From positions 1-48,048 of the forward strand of contig NZ_JBQHUB010000021.1 of NCBI RefSeq assembly GCF_052065415.1: a stretch of DNA of 48,048 bases, in the 5' to 3' direction. Of the stretch, positions 24,636 through 32,863 are shown piece after piece (position 1 is the first letter of the stretch; every line of letters begins with the position of its first letter). The position numbers were made by a program, and so were the translations under genes. Below the pieces are notes generated by a model. It saw only the letters and a program-made list of their open reading frames with translations, was not told where the DNA came from and made no database searches. This DNA comes from Pseudoflavonifractor_A sp022772585 (GTDB lineage Bacteria; Bacillota; Clostridia; Oscillospirales; Oscillospiraceae).

Positions 24636-25265
24636 ATGGCTAGATATACTGGAGCAGTTTGCCGCCAGTGCCGCCGGGAGGGCCAGAAGCTCTTCCTGAA
24701 GGGCGACCGCTGCTATACCGACAAGTGCGCCATCGAGCGCCGTCCCTTCGCGCCCGGCATGCACAACCAGGGCCGCACCAAGAAGCTCTCCGAGTACGGC
24801 ATGCAGCTGCGCGAGAAGCAGAAGGCCCGCCGCTACTACGGTGTGCTGGAGAGCCAGTTCTCCAAGTACTATGAGATGGCCGCCAACCGCAAGGGCGTGA
24901 CCGGCGACAACCTGCTCTCCATCCTGGAGACCCGCCTGGACAACGTCATCTACCGTCTGGGCTTCGCCATGAGCCGTCCTGAGGCCCGCCAGCTGGTGCG
25001 TCACGGCCACTTCACCATCAATGGCCACCGTGTGGACATCCCCTCTTACCTGGTCAAGCCCGGCGAGGTCATTGCCCTGAAGGAGGGCAGCCGCAGCCTG
25101 GAGAAGTTCAAGGCTTCTCTGGAGGCCAACGGCTCCCGCGCCGTGCCCAAGTGGCTGGACTTCGACAAGAACAGCCTGACTGCCAAGGTGGTGGCGCTCC
25201 CCGCCCGGGACGATATCGATCTGCCCATCGAGGAGCACCTGATCGTCGAGCTGTACTCCAAGTAA
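24636..25265 (+). CDS. rpsD: 30S ribosomal protein S4 (zinc form)
   Basis: S4 starts 30S assembly and can act as an alpha-operon repressor. The 209-residue protein has an N-terminal zinc site of four Cys at 9, 12, 26 and 31 (CRQC and RCYTDKC) and the S4 RNA-binding domain with MSRPEARQLVRHGHFTINGH. Its place just before rpoA is standard in Firmicutes. Confidence 0.97.
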   Translation: MARYTGAVCRQCRREGQKLFLKGDRCYTDKCAIERRPFAPGMHNQGRTKKLSEYGMQLREKQKARRYYGVLESQFSKYYEMAANRKGVTGDNLLSILETRLDNVIYRLGFAMSRPEARQLVRHGHFTINGHRVDIPSYLVKPGEVIALKEGSRSLEKFKASLEANGSRAVPKWLDFDKNSLTAKVVALPARDDIDLPIEEHLIVELYSK

Positions 25266-25306
25266 GAGAGAGCGTACCCTCGATTATTGGTGAGCTGTAA
25301 TACCAG

Positions 25307-25330
25307 GCGGCGGGCTGCCCGGCCCGCCGC
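25307..25330 (+). other. Hairpin between rpsD and rpoA
   Basis: A perfect 9-bp stem (GCGGCGGGC/GCCCGCCGC) with a 6-base loop lies 20 bases before the rpoA start and 10 bases before its ribosome site. No T-run follows. It could modulate translation or stabilise the rpoA message. Confidence 0.45.
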
Positions 25331-25350
25331 TGCGAAAAGGAGGGTAACAC

Positions 25351-26301
25351 ATGGTAGAAATCGAGAAGCCGCGCATCGAATGTGTGGAGAATCCTGGTGA
25401 CGGCTCCTACGGCAAGTACGTGGTCGAGCCCCTGGAGCGGGGTTACGGCACCACGCTGGGTAACTCCCTGCGCCGTATCCTGCTCTCTTCCCTGCCCGGA
25501 ACCGCGGTCACGTCCATCAAGATCGCAGGTGTGCAGCACGAGTTTACCACCATCCCCGGCATCAAGGAAGATGTGACCGAGATCGTCCTCAACGTGAAGA
25601 ATATCATTGCAAAGCTTCATTGCGAAGGCGTCAAGACCGTCTATATCGAGGCCAGCGGCGAGTGTGAGGTCACGGCCGGCGACATCAAGGCCGACGGTGA
25701 GGTCGAGATCCTCAACCCCGAGCTGCACATCGCCACCCTGGGCGCAGACGCCAGTCTGAACATGGAGCTCACGCTCTCTCACGGACGCGGCTATGTGCCT
25801 GCCGACCGGAACAAGCCGGCTCAGACGGTGATCGGGCTCATCCCGGTGGATTCCATCTACACCCCGGTGCGGAAGGTCAACTACACGGTGGAGAACACCC
25901 GTGTGCGTGACCTCACCGACTTCGACAAGCTGACCTTGGAAGTATGGACCAACGGTACCATTACTGCCCGGGACGCGGTCAGCCTGGGCGCCCGTATCCT
26001 CTGTGACCACTTCGTCCTCTTTACCGACCTGAGTGAGACCATGGGTTCCAAGGCCACAGTGGTAGAGAAGGCGATGGAGCCCCGGGATAAGGTGCTGGAG
26101 CTGACCATTGAGGAGCTGGACCTCTCCGTCCGTTCCTTCAACTGCCTCAAGCGCGCCAACATCAATACCGTCGAGGACTTGATCTCCAAGACTGAGGACG
26201 AGATGATGAAGGTCCGCAACCTGGGCCGCAAGTCCCTGGAAGAGGTCATCAATAAGCTGGCGATGATGGGCCTGAGCCTGGCCAGCGAGGAGAACAACTA
26301 A
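25351..26301 (+). CDS. rpoA: RNA polymerase alpha subunit
   Basis: Alpha dimerises to nucleate RNA polymerase assembly and contacts activators and UP elements. The 316 residues have an N-terminal domain with GYGTTLGNSLRRILLSSLPG and a C-terminal domain with LSVRSFNCLKRANINTVEDL and GRKSLEEVINKL. AAAAGGAGGG precedes the ATG. Confidence 0.98.
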   Translation: MVEIEKPRIECVENPGDGSYGKYVVEPLERGYGTTLGNSLRRILLSSLPGTAVTSIKIAGVQHEFTTIPGIKEDVTEIVLNVKNIIAKLHCEGVKTVYIEASGECEVTAGDIKADGEVEILNPELHIATLGADASLNMELTLSHGRGYVPADRNKPAQTVIGLIPVDSIYTPVRKVNYTVENTRVRDLTDFDKLTLEVWTNGTITARDAVSLGARILCDHFVLFTDLSETMGSKATVVEKAMEPRDKVLELTIEELDLSVRSFNCLKRANINTVEDLISKTEDEMMKVRNLGRKSLEEVINKLAMMGLSLASEENN

Positions 26302-26477
26302 ACCGGCGGCTGCGCCCGCCGTGCAGAGAAGCAGTCCGGGGGCATGTAACGTCCCCTCCCGGATACGCCCAGGCGATGCCGGGCCCAGAGCCCGGCGCTT
26401 CTCAGAGGAGCAAAAGCTCTTCAGGACGAATTTACACTGGATTTCGCCGCGCGAAATACCGTTAGGAGTTGACTCAC
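26302..26477 (+). other. Structured gap between rpoA and rplQ
   Basis: The 176 bases carry no ORF. Visible hairpins are GCCGGGC/GCCCGGC (26378-26396), GAGC-AAAA-GCTC near 26408-26420, and ATTTCGC/GCGAAAT just before the rplQ ribosome site. It may be an additional leader for rplQ. Confidence 0.4.
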
Positions 26478-26819
26478 ATGTCCGGATATCGTAAGCTGGG
26501 CCGTCCCACCGATCAGCGTATGGCCATGCTCCGCGCCATGACCACCTACCTGCTGGAGAACGGTCAGATCAAGACCACCCTGAGCCGCGCCAAGGAAGTC
26601 GCCCCCATGGCTGAGAAGATGATCACCCTGTCCAAGAAGGCCAATCTGGCTTCCTACCGTCAGGCGCTGTCCTTCATCACCAAGGAGGACGTGGCCAAGA
26701 AGCTGTTCGACGAGATCGGCCCCAAGTATGCCGACCGCAACGGCGGTTATACCCGCATCGTGAAGATCGGGCCCCGCCGCGGCGACGCCGCCGAGATGGC
26801 GATCGTCCAGTTGGTGTAA
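26478..26819 (+). CDS. rplQ: 50S ribosomal protein L17
   Basis: L17 sits near the exit tunnel. The 113-residue protein starts MSGYRKLGRPTDQRMAMLRA and ends in the conserved RNGGYTRIVKIGPRRGDAAEM region. AGGAGT lies 8 bases before the ATG at 26478. It is the last gene of the ribosomal cluster; the ecfA-truA-rplM genes that often follow are absent. Confidence 0.97.
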   Translation: MSGYRKLGRPTDQRMAMLRAMTTYLLENGQIKTTLSRAKEVAPMAEKMITLSKKANLASYRQALSFITKEDVAKKLFDEIGPKYADRNGGYTRIVKIGPRRGDAAEMAIVQLV

Positions 26820-26828
26820 TACCGAACA

Positions 26829-26863
26829 AAATCCCCTGCCGGCTTGCCGGCAGGGGATTTTTG
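26829..26863 (+). terminator. Terminator of the ribosomal cluster (probably bidirectional)
   Basis: A 14-bp stem (AATCCCCTGCCGGC, loop TT, perfect complement) is followed by a T-run on the plus strand. An A-run on the other side means it can also terminate the convergent lipoate ligase gene. Confidence 0.92.
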
Positions 26864-26884
26864 CTTTCATTGAGGGCGGGATGC

Positions 26885-27877
26885 TCACTGGAGCAGGATG
26901 GAGAGGAAAGTGTCCAGATCCATCCGGCTGAAGTAGTCGTTGATGGAGACTCCCTCCAGGGCGGCGCGGAGGGCGCCCTCCTCCAACGGCTGGCCGATGA
27001 GCCGCTGGGCCAGCTCGGTGCTGTCGCCGTTTCCAAAATAGTCTCCAAAGAAGGAGAGGGCAGTAATGATGCCGCCGCGGGCCACATCCATATGGATCTC
27101 CAGCTTGCCGCAGCCCTCCACCCGGCGCTCCTTGCACATCTGATAAGCGGGGGAGCGGCCGAAATTCCATTCCCAGGTGTCATAGATCTCCGCCTGGAGG
27201 GCGCGGACGGCCTCAAGATCATCTTCGGTCAGATGATAGGGCTGGAGATCATACTCCTCAAACATGAAGTCCCGCAGAGTGGCCAGAAATTCCGCGGTGC
27301 TGATGTCCTGCTTTACATAGGGCTTGATATTGGTCACGCGGCTGCGCACCGATTTGAGGCCCTTCGAGGCGATCTTGTCCCTGGAGACAGCCAGAGCCTG
27401 CCCTACCACCTCCAGATCGGAATCGAACATGAGAGTGCCGTGGTGCATGATGCGTCCCTGCTTCATATACTGGGAGTTGCCCGAGAACTTTTTGCCATCC
27501 ACAGTCATGTCGTTGCGGCCGTTAATCTCGGCAGGTACGCCGATGCTGCGCAGAGCCTTTACTACCGGACGGCAGAAGGTGGAAAAGTCAAAACAGGAGG
27601 CGTCGCCCGTGTCCGCGATAAAAGTGAAATTGATGTTGCCCAGGTCATGGTAGACTGCGCCGCCGCCTGAGAGCCGGCGCACGACCTGGATATCATGCTC
27701 TTTGACATAGGCGGAGTTGATCTCGCCAATGGTGTTCTGGTGCTTGCCCACGATGATGGCATTGTCGTTCTGCCACAGCATAAAGTAGTCGTGACTCCGG
27801 TCCAGACGGTCAAAAACATATTGTTCCAGAGCCAGATTGAAATGGGGATCGTGGCTGGGACTTTCGATATAGTACAT
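26885..27877 (-). CDS. lplA: Lipoate-protein ligase A
   Basis: This enzyme activates lipoate with ATP and attaches it to lysine of lipoyl domains (2-oxoacid dehydrogenases, glycine cleavage H protein). The 330-residue protein starts MYYIESPSHDPHFNLALEQY, the usual opening, and has the lipoate-binding RRLSGGGAVYHDLGN, GRNDMTVDGKKFSGNSQY and HHGTLMFDSDL. The C-terminal accessory domain is present. A longer frame to 27982 adds a non-family N-terminal segment that crosses the promoter, so the start at 27877 is preferred. No lipoyl-protein gene is in the window. Confidence 0.93.
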   Translation of the reverse strand: MYYIESPSHDPHFNLALEQYVFDRLDRSHDYFMLWQNDNAIIVGKHQNTIGEINSAYVKEHDIQVVRRLSGGGAVYHDLGNINFTFIADTGDASCFDFSTFCRPVVKALRSIGVPAEINGRNDMTVDGKKFSGNSQYMKQGRIMHHGTLMFDSDLEVVGQALAVSRDKIASKGLKSVRSRVTNIKPYVKQDISTAEFLATLRDFMFEEYDLQPYHLTEDDLEAVRALQAEIYDTWEWNFGRSPAYQMCKERRVEGCGKLEIHMDVARGGIITALSFFGDYFGNGDSTELAQRLIGQPLEEGALRAALEGVSINDYFSRMDLDTFLSILLQ

Positions 27878-27972
27878 CAAGTGGGAATACCTTCTTTCAG
27901 TGAAATAGTTGTGTTGCAGCGGCAAGGGAAAGAACCTGCAGAGAAAGCCGCAGAAGCTGAACTTATGGGTCC

Positions 27973-28001
27973 ATTTTAACACGGCGCAGTCTGATTGACA
28001 A
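27973..28001 (-). promoter_or_regulatory. Promoter of lplA
   Basis: On the minus strand the -35 is TTGTCA (27996-28001), the spacer is 17 bp and the -10 is TAAAAT (27973-27978). The -35 overlaps almost completely with that of the divergent promoter at 27995-28023. Confidence 0.72.
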
Positions 28002-28023
28002 CCATATTCCGCGGCGATACAAT
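27995..28023 (+). promoter_or_regulatory. Promoter of the 101-aa gene
   Basis: The -35 box is consensus TTGACA (27995-28000), the spacer is 17 bp and the -10 box is TACAAT (28018-28023). It shares its -35 bases with the lplA promoter on the other strand. Confidence 0.8.
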
Positions 28024-28054
28024 AGCATCAGAAAAAACCAACGGGAGGGAAACC

Positions 28055-28360
28055 ATGGAGGATATCGTTACCAGCATCAGCAAAATGAACGCCGATATCG
28101 TCACCTTTACGGCGGAGGAGCTGCGGCAGATCTATGAGGCGGCGGGGACCGCCGACCAGGACAAGCTGCGGGAGACTGCCCGGCAGCTCTTTCCCGACCG
28201 GCTGACGGCGGAAGGGATCCCTCCCATCTCCTCTTTTGAAGGGGGCGGAAGGGCCTTTCGCCACGGCGGCGGGGATTACCAGAAGCCGGCCTGGACCATT
28301 GCCAGCAAGCGCTGCCCCTGTCTGGGCATCATGGCCGACGGCACCGCCTATGTCTATTGA
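28055..28360 (+). CDS. Small hypothetical protein (101 aa)
   Basis: I do not recognise this protein. It starts MEDIVTSISKMNADIVTFTA, is acidic and helical in its first 60 residues, then has a Gly-rich stretch (FEGGGRAFRHGGGDY) and ends KRCPCLGIMADGTAYVY, with two Cys and an aromatic tail. No signal peptide or membrane segment is seen. GGGAGGG lies 5 bases before the ATG and a near-consensus promoter is 30 bases upstream, so it is very likely expressed. The neighbours (lipoate ligase, glycerate kinase) do not indicate a role. Confidence 0.75.
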   Translation: MEDIVTSISKMNADIVTFTAEELRQIYEAAGTADQDKLRETARQLFPDRLTAEGIPPISSFEGGGRAFRHGGGDYQKPAWTIASKRCPCLGIMADGTAYVY

Positions 28361-28419
28361 ATTCCCTTGCTTGATAGTTCTTTTGATCCTGTTGAGATAT
28401 TACCTGCTCCCCGAACGAA

Positions 28420-28448
28420 TGGACGGCGGGGGCGGAATCAGGTAAAAT
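28420..28448 (+). promoter_or_regulatory. Possible promoter of the glycerate kinase gene
   Basis: The -35-like TGGACG (28420-28425) and the -10 TAAAAT (28443-28448) are 17 bp apart, about 30 bases before the ATG. The -35 is only a partial match. Confidence 0.45.
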
Positions 28449-28478
28449 GAAGAAAAACCACTGAGAGGCGGCGGAGGC

Positions 28479-29711
28479 ATGGGGGTACGGGAGGACTGCG
28501 GCTATATCATCGGGGAGGCCATCCGGGCGGTGCAGCCTGATGCGGCGGTGCGCCGGGTGCTGGCGGAGCGGAGCTTTGGGCCTGGGCGGCTGGTGATGAT
28601 AGCGGTGGGGAAGGCGGCCTGGTCCATGGCCCGGGCGGCCTGGGACTGCCTGGAGAGCCGGGTGGACGATGGCATCGTCATCACCAAGTACGGCCACAGT
28701 CGGGGCCCCATCGGTCCGCTCCGCATCCGGGAGGCGGGCCATCCGGTGCCCGACGGGAACACCTTTGCCGCCACCCGTGAGGCTCTGACTCTTACTGCGG
28801 GACTGAGAGAGGAGGACACGGTGCTCTTTCTTCTCTCCGGCGGGGGCTCGGCCCTCTTTGAGGAGCCGCTGGTCCCGCCGGAGGAGCTGCGGGACATTAC
28901 AGAGCAGCTCCTGTCCAGCGGAGCGGACATTGTGGCCATGAATACCATCCGCAAGCGGCTCTCGGCGGTGAAGGGGGGCCGGTTCGCCCTCCATTGCGCC
29001 CCGGCAAGGGTGTGCGTAATCATCCTTTCCGACATCGTGGGGGATCCGCTGGACATGATCGCCTCCGGCCCGGTGAGTCCCGATTCCTCCACCGCCGCTC
29101 AGGCCCGGCAGGCGGCGGAGCGGTACGGTCTGCGGCTGTCGCCCCGGGCCCTGGCCCTGCTGGACGCCGAGACCCCCAAGGTGCTGGAGAGAGTGGAGAC
29201 CCACGTCACCGGCAGCGTGCGGGAGCTGTGCCGGGCGGCGGCGCGGGCCTGCGAAGAGCGGGGCTACCGGCCGATGATCCTCACCGACAGCCTGACCTGC
29301 GAGGCCCGGCAGGCGGGCTCCTTCCTGGCAGCCATTGCCCGCTGCCACCAGGACAGCGGGGAATCCGTGGCCTTTCTGGCCGGGGGTGAGACGGTGGTCC
29401 ACCTCAGAGGAACAGGGAAGGGAGGGCGCAACCAGGAGCTGGCCCTGGCCGCTGCCCTGGGCATCGACGGCCTGCGGGACACGGCAGTGTTCTCGCTTGG
29501 ATCGGACGGCACCGACGGCCCTACCGACGCCGCGGGAGGGCTGGTCACGGGCGAGACGGCGGAGGCGCTGCGGGCGCTGGGGGCCGACCCCCTGGCCGCC
29601 CTGGCGGACAACGACTCCTACCACGCCCTGGAGCGGTGCGGCGGGCTCATCCGCACCGGCCCCACGGGGACCAATGTGAACGATGTGGCGGTGGTGCTCA
29701 TCCGCCGCTGA
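28479..29711 (+). CDS. Glycerate 2-kinase (MOFRL family)
   Basis: This enzyme phosphorylates D-glycerate, probably at C2, linking glyoxylate/serine or sugar-acid breakdown with glycolysis. The family was once annotated as hydroxypyruvate reductase. The 410-residue cytosolic protein has the DUF4147-type N-terminal part (VGKAAWSMARAA, KYGHSRGPIGPL, EAGHPVPDGNT, FLLSGGGSALFEEP) and the C-terminal MOFRL domain (AGGETVVHLRGTGKGGRNQE and SDGTDGPTDAAGGLV). GGCGGAGG precedes the ATG. It appears to be a single-gene unit. Confidence 0.92.
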   Translation: MGVREDCGYIIGEAIRAVQPDAAVRRVLAERSFGPGRLVMIAVGKAAWSMARAAWDCLESRVDDGIVITKYGHSRGPIGPLRIREAGHPVPDGNTFAATREALTLTAGLREEDTVLFLLSGGGSALFEEPLVPPEELRDITEQLLSSGADIVAMNTIRKRLSAVKGGRFALHCAPARVCVIILSDIVGDPLDMIASGPVSPDSSTAAQARQAAERYGLRLSPRALALLDAETPKVLERVETHVTGSVRELCRAAARACEERGYRPMILTDSLTCEARQAGSFLAAIARCHQDSGESVAFLAGGETVVHLRGTGKGGRNQELALAAALGIDGLRDTAVFSLGSDGTDGPTDAAGGLVTGETAEALRALGADPLAALADNDSYHALERCGGLIRTGPTGTNVNDVAVVLIRR

Positions 29712-29718
29712 AACGGAA

Positions 29719-29752
29719 AAGGACGCCGCGCACAGCGCGGCGTCCTTCCTTA
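29719..29752 (+). terminator. Bidirectional terminator between convergent genes
   Basis: A 13-bp stem (AAGGACGCCGCGC, loop ACA, GCGCGGCGTCCTT) lies between two convergent genes, with T-rich sequence after it on plus and an A-run before it (T on minus). Confidence 0.88.
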
Positions 29753-29777
29753 TATATAAGTAAGAGTGGGACAGGCT

Positions 29778-30707
29778 TTATTCGCAGCGGGCGAGCAGCT
29801 TCTCCCACTTCCGGTCCACGTACTCCTGGGCCGCCTCCAGCGTCCATTCATTGCCCGGCTTGAAGCAGTGCTTGAACCGGCCCTGGAGCTTCATAAATTC
29901 GGTGACGGGCAGCTTCTGCTTGGGCACGTAGTTGAGACTCCACTTGCCCTCCACCACCTCGTAGAGGGGCCACACGCAGGTCTCCACCGCCATCTTGCAG
30001 ATCTGGGGCAGCAGCTCGGAGGAGTACTGCCAGCCCCGGGGACAGGGGGACATGACGTTGACGAAGGCGGGGCCGGGAGTGTAGATGGCCCGGTGGGCCT
30101 TCTCATGGAAGTCTTTGAAGTTGCCGATAAAGGTGGTCTGGGCCACATAGGGGATGTTGTGGGCCGCCATGATCTCGGTCAGGTCCTTCTTCTCCTGCTT
30201 TTTGCCCAGGGACACGGTGCCGGCGGGGGTGGTGGTGGCGCTGGCAAAGCGGGGAGTGGAGGAGGAGCGCTGGATGCCGGTGTTCATATAGGCCTCGTTG
30301 TCATAGCAGAAGTAGGTCATGTCGTGGCCCCGCTCCATGGCGCCTGACAGGGACTGGAAGCCGATGCCATAAGTGCCGCCGTCGCCGCCGATGGTGATGA
30401 ATTTGTAGTTGTCCTGCACCTTGCCCTTGCGCCTGAGGGCGTTATAGGCGGCTTCCACGCCGCCGCAGGTGGCGCTGGCGTTCTCAAAGGCGGAGTGGAT
30501 GTAGCTGTCCTCCCAGGCGGTGTAGGGATAGAGGAAGGAGGAGACCTCCAGACAGCCGGTGGCGTTGCAGATGACAGCCTTGTCCCCCTCGTCCAGGGCC
30601 CGGGTCATGGCCCGGCAGACGATGCCCGCGCCGCAGCCGGCGCACAGCCGGTGGCCGCCCACAAAACGCTCGGGCTTGTTCAGTTCGGTTTTCAAATTGT
30701 ACGGCAT
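29778..30707 (-). CDS. porB: 2-oxoacid:ferredoxin oxidoreductase, beta (TPP) subunit
   Basis: The beta subunit binds thiamine pyrophosphate and the proximal Fe-S cluster of a ferredoxin-dependent 2-oxoacid oxidoreductase. The 309-residue protein has the N-terminal cluster/TPP motif HRLCAGCGAG, the TPP-Mg loop ITIGGDGGTYGIGFQSLSG and a family-typical PCPRGW segment. The ATG at 30707 follows GGAGGTG by 7 bases and is 1 base after the alpha gene stop. The subunit plan (separate gamma, delta, alpha, beta) is that of pyruvate synthase and also of 2-ketoisovalerate enzymes. The Ile-type T-box upstream argues for a branched-chain or 2-oxobutyrate substrate, so the symbol is by family only. Confidence 0.9.
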   Translation of the reverse strand: MPYNLKTELNKPERFVGGHRLCAGCGAGIVCRAMTRALDEGDKAVICNATGCLEVSSFLYPYTAWEDSYIHSAFENASATCGGVEAAYNALRRKGKVQDNYKFITIGGDGGTYGIGFQSLSGAMERGHDMTYFCYDNEAYMNTGIQRSSSTPRFASATTTPAGTVSLGKKQEKKDLTEIMAAHNIPYVAQTTFIGNFKDFHEKAHRAIYTPGPAFVNVMSPCPRGWQYSSELLPQICKMAVETCVWPLYEVVEGKWSLNYVPKQKLPVTEFMKLQGRFKHCFKPGNEWTLEAAQEYVDRKWEKLLARCE

Positions 30708-30708
30708 G

Positions 30709-31908
30709 TTACAGCACCTCCTCTTCACTGCTGCGCTGGCCCATGTGGAGGTAACGGGGTCCGGCCTCGCCGGTTTCCGCGATCTTCAGCAGATGGCGGT
30801 AGACCTTCTCGATGTCCTCCACGGCGCAGTCCCGGCCGGCCAGGCCGTAGACCACGTCGATCATGGCCGGGCGGCGCTCCAGATCGTAGCAGGCGGAGCG
30901 GACCTCGGCGAACAGAGGGCCGCCGCAGCCGGAATTGCCCTCGCTCTTGTCCATGACGGCTACGGCCTTCACATGACTCAGGGCGGCGGCGATCTCCTCC
31001 ATGGGGAAGGGACGGAACACCCGGAGCTTGATGAGGCCCGCCTTTACGCCCTGGGCGCGGAGCTGCTCAATGCAGGCCTTGGCGGTGCCGGCGGTGGAGC
31101 CGATGAGCACCAGGGCCACCTCGGCGTCCTCCATGCGGTACTCCTCAAAGAAGCCGTACTTGCGGCCGAAGGTCTTTTCAAAGTCGGCGGCCACGTCCAG
31201 AATGGCCTGCTTGGCATTCTTCATGGCCTCAGCCTGCTGGACCTTGTGTTCCATGCAGTAGGGGCAGGTGTCGTAGGGGCCCACGGCCAGGGGATGGTCC
31301 CGGCCGATGAGGGCGTGCTCAGGCTCATACTCGCCCACAAAGGCCTTGACGGCGGCGTCCTCCTCCAGCAGGATGTTCTCCACCGCATGGGAGGTGATGA
31401 AGCCATCCTGGCAGATCATGATGGGCAGGCGCACGTCGGGCCGCTCGGAGATGCGCATGGCCTGGAGGTAGTTGTCATAGGCCTCCTGGTTGTTCTCGGC
31501 GTAGATCTGGATCCAGCCGGAGTCCCGGGCGCCCATGGAGTCGGAGTGGTCGTTGTTGATGTTGATGGGGCCGGTGAGGGTGCGGTTGACGCAGGCCAGG
31601 GTGATGGGCAGCCGGGCCGAGGCGGCCACATACAGCACCTCATACATAAAGGCCAGGCCGGCGGAGGAGGTGGCGGTCACCGCCCGTGCTCCGGCGGCCG
31701 CCGCGCCCATGCAGGTGGACATGGAGGAGTGCTCACTCTCCACGGTGACGTACTCGGTGTCCACCTGGCCGTTGGCCACGTACTGGGCAAAATACTGGGG
31801 GATCTCGGTGGAGGGGGTGATGGGGAAGGCGGCAAACACGTCGGGGTTGATCTGCCGCATGGCGTAGGCGATGGCCTCGTTGCCCGAAAGGCGCTCCCGG
31901 ATGCTCAT
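30709..31908 (-). CDS. porA: 2-oxoacid:ferredoxin oxidoreductase, alpha subunit
   Basis: The alpha subunit carries the pyrimidine-binding domain for TPP and the transketolase C-terminal domain. The 399 residues start MSIRERLSGNEAIAYAM and include AFPITPSTEIPQYFAQY, ESEHSSMSTCMGAAAAGAR, TSSAGLAFMYEVLY and, in the C-terminal part, AVMDKSEGNSGCGGPLFAEV. The ATG overlaps the ferredoxin-subunit stop by 4 bases (ATGA). Pyruvate is the default substrate for this sequence type, but I cannot separate it from 2-oxobutyrate or 3-methyl-2-oxopentanoate by inspection. Confidence 0.9.
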   Translation of the reverse strand: MSIRERLSGNEAIAYAMRQINPDVFAAFPITPSTEIPQYFAQYVANGQVDTEYVTVESEHSSMSTCMGAAAAGARAVTATSSAGLAFMYEVLYVAASARLPITLACVNRTLTGPININNDHSDSMGARDSGWIQIYAENNQEAYDNYLQAMRISERPDVRLPIMICQDGFITSHAVENILLEEDAAVKAFVGEYEPEHALIGRDHPLAVGPYDTCPYCMEHKVQQAEAMKNAKQAILDVAADFEKTFGRKYGFFEEYRMEDAEVALVLIGSTAGTAKACIEQLRAQGVKAGLIKLRVFRPFPMEEIAAALSHVKAVAVMDKSEGNSGCGGPLFAEVRSACYDLERRPAMIDVVYGLAGRDCAVEDIEKVYRHLLKIAETGEAGPRYLHMGQRSSEEEVL

Positions 31909-32213
31909 GCGCGCACCTCCTGTTCCATGCGGATGGCCCCGAAGGGGCAGGCGTTGGCGCAGATGCCGCAGCCCTTGCAGTGGTCAAAGTCGAAGTCCAG
32001 ACGCTTGCCGTCCCGGACGGGGATGGAGGCATCGGGACAGAAGGGGGCGCACAGCAGGCACTGTTTACACTTGTCCTGCTCCCATACCGGTACGTTGGAG
32101 CGCCACTCGCCGGTGATGGTCAGGCGGGCGGTGCCCCCCTCGTAGATCTCGCCGCCCGGCGTCAGCTCCTGCCAGGGGGAGTGTTCGCTGATATCCTTTG
32201 CGCTGCGGTTCAT
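31905..32213 (-). CDS. porD: 2-oxoacid:ferredoxin oxidoreductase, delta (2[4Fe-4S] ferredoxin) subunit
   Basis: This 102-residue subunit passes electrons from the catalytic subunits to soluble ferredoxin. Two complete 4Fe-4S motifs of the CxxCxxCxxxCP type are visible (CKQCLLCAPFCP and CKGCGICANACP). It overlaps gamma and alpha genes by ATGA on both sides. Confidence 0.93.
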   Translation of the reverse strand: MNRSAKDISEHSPWQELTPGGEIYEGGTARLTITGEWRSNVPVWEQDKCKQCLLCAPFCPDASIPVRDGKRLDFDFDHCKGCGICANACPFGAIRMEQEVRA

Positions 32214-32791
32214 GCTCCGTGGACCTCCTTCATGGATTGGATGAGACAGTTCATATTGCCCTGGATGACGTGGGGCTTGGTGGCAAATTTGTGGCGAAAG
32301 GACGCCTCCATATCCGCGGTAAAGCGCTCCGGGTCCAGGATGCCGCTGACCTTCACGATGGCGGCCAGCATGGGCGTGTTGGGAAAGTAGCCGCCCAGGT
32401 GCTCCTCGGAAATTTTCCGGGCATCGATGGTGTACACCTTTCCGGTATAGCCCCGCAGCAGGGGGCGCAGGGCCTCGGCGCTCTTGGGGGAGTTGATGAC
32501 GATGGCCCCCTCGGGATTCAGGCCGGCGGTAACGTCCACAGAGGAGAGGAGGGACTCGTCCACCACCACCACGTAGTCGGGGGAATAGATGTTGGAGTGG
32601 ACGGTGCAGGGCACGTCGCTGATGCGGTTATAGGCGGTGATGGGGGCGCCCATGCGCTCGGGGCCGTATTCAGGGAAGCCCTGCACGTGCTTGCCCGAGG
32701 CAAAGGCCGCGTCGGCCAGCAGGAGACAGGCGGTCTTGGCGCCCTGTCCGCCCCGGCCGTGCCAGCGGATCTCGGTCATGGTCTTGCTCAT
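32210..32791 (-). CDS. porC: 2-oxoacid:ferredoxin oxidoreductase, gamma subunit
   Basis: The gamma subunit, about 190 residues long, helps bind CoA. The 193-residue protein starts MSKTMTEIRWHGRGGQGAKT, the family signature, followed by GFPEYGPERMGAPI. It is the first gene of the operon, with a perfect AGGAGGT ribosome site 6-7 bases before its ATG, directly after the T-box leader. Confidence 0.93.
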   Translation of the reverse strand: MSKTMTEIRWHGRGGQGAKTACLLLADAAFASGKHVQGFPEYGPERMGAPITAYNRISDVPCTVHSNIYSPDYVVVVDESLLSSVDVTAGLNPEGAIVINSPKSAEALRPLLRGYTGKVYTIDARKISEEHLGGYFPNTPMLAAIVKVSGILDPERFTADMEASFRHKFATKPHVIQGNMNCLIQSMKEVHGA

Positions 32792-32824
32792 TCGTTTTAC
32801 CTCCTGTGACGGTGTGCAGGGAAC

Positions 32825-32863
32825 AAAAAATGGGCTTTCGTCCCTGTAAAGGGACGAAAGCCC
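32825..32863 (-). terminator. T-box terminator
   Basis: On the minus strand GGGCTTTCGTCCC and GGGACGAAAGCCC form a perfect 13-bp stem with a 6-base loop, followed by A and six T. It is the OFF structure of the T-box. Confidence 0.92.

Noticed and set aside
30559..32145. A 528-residue plus-strand frame opposite the oxidoreductase genes
   Set aside because: The minus-strand alpha, beta and ferredoxin subunits have clear motifs and ATGA overlaps; the plus frame is a shadow.
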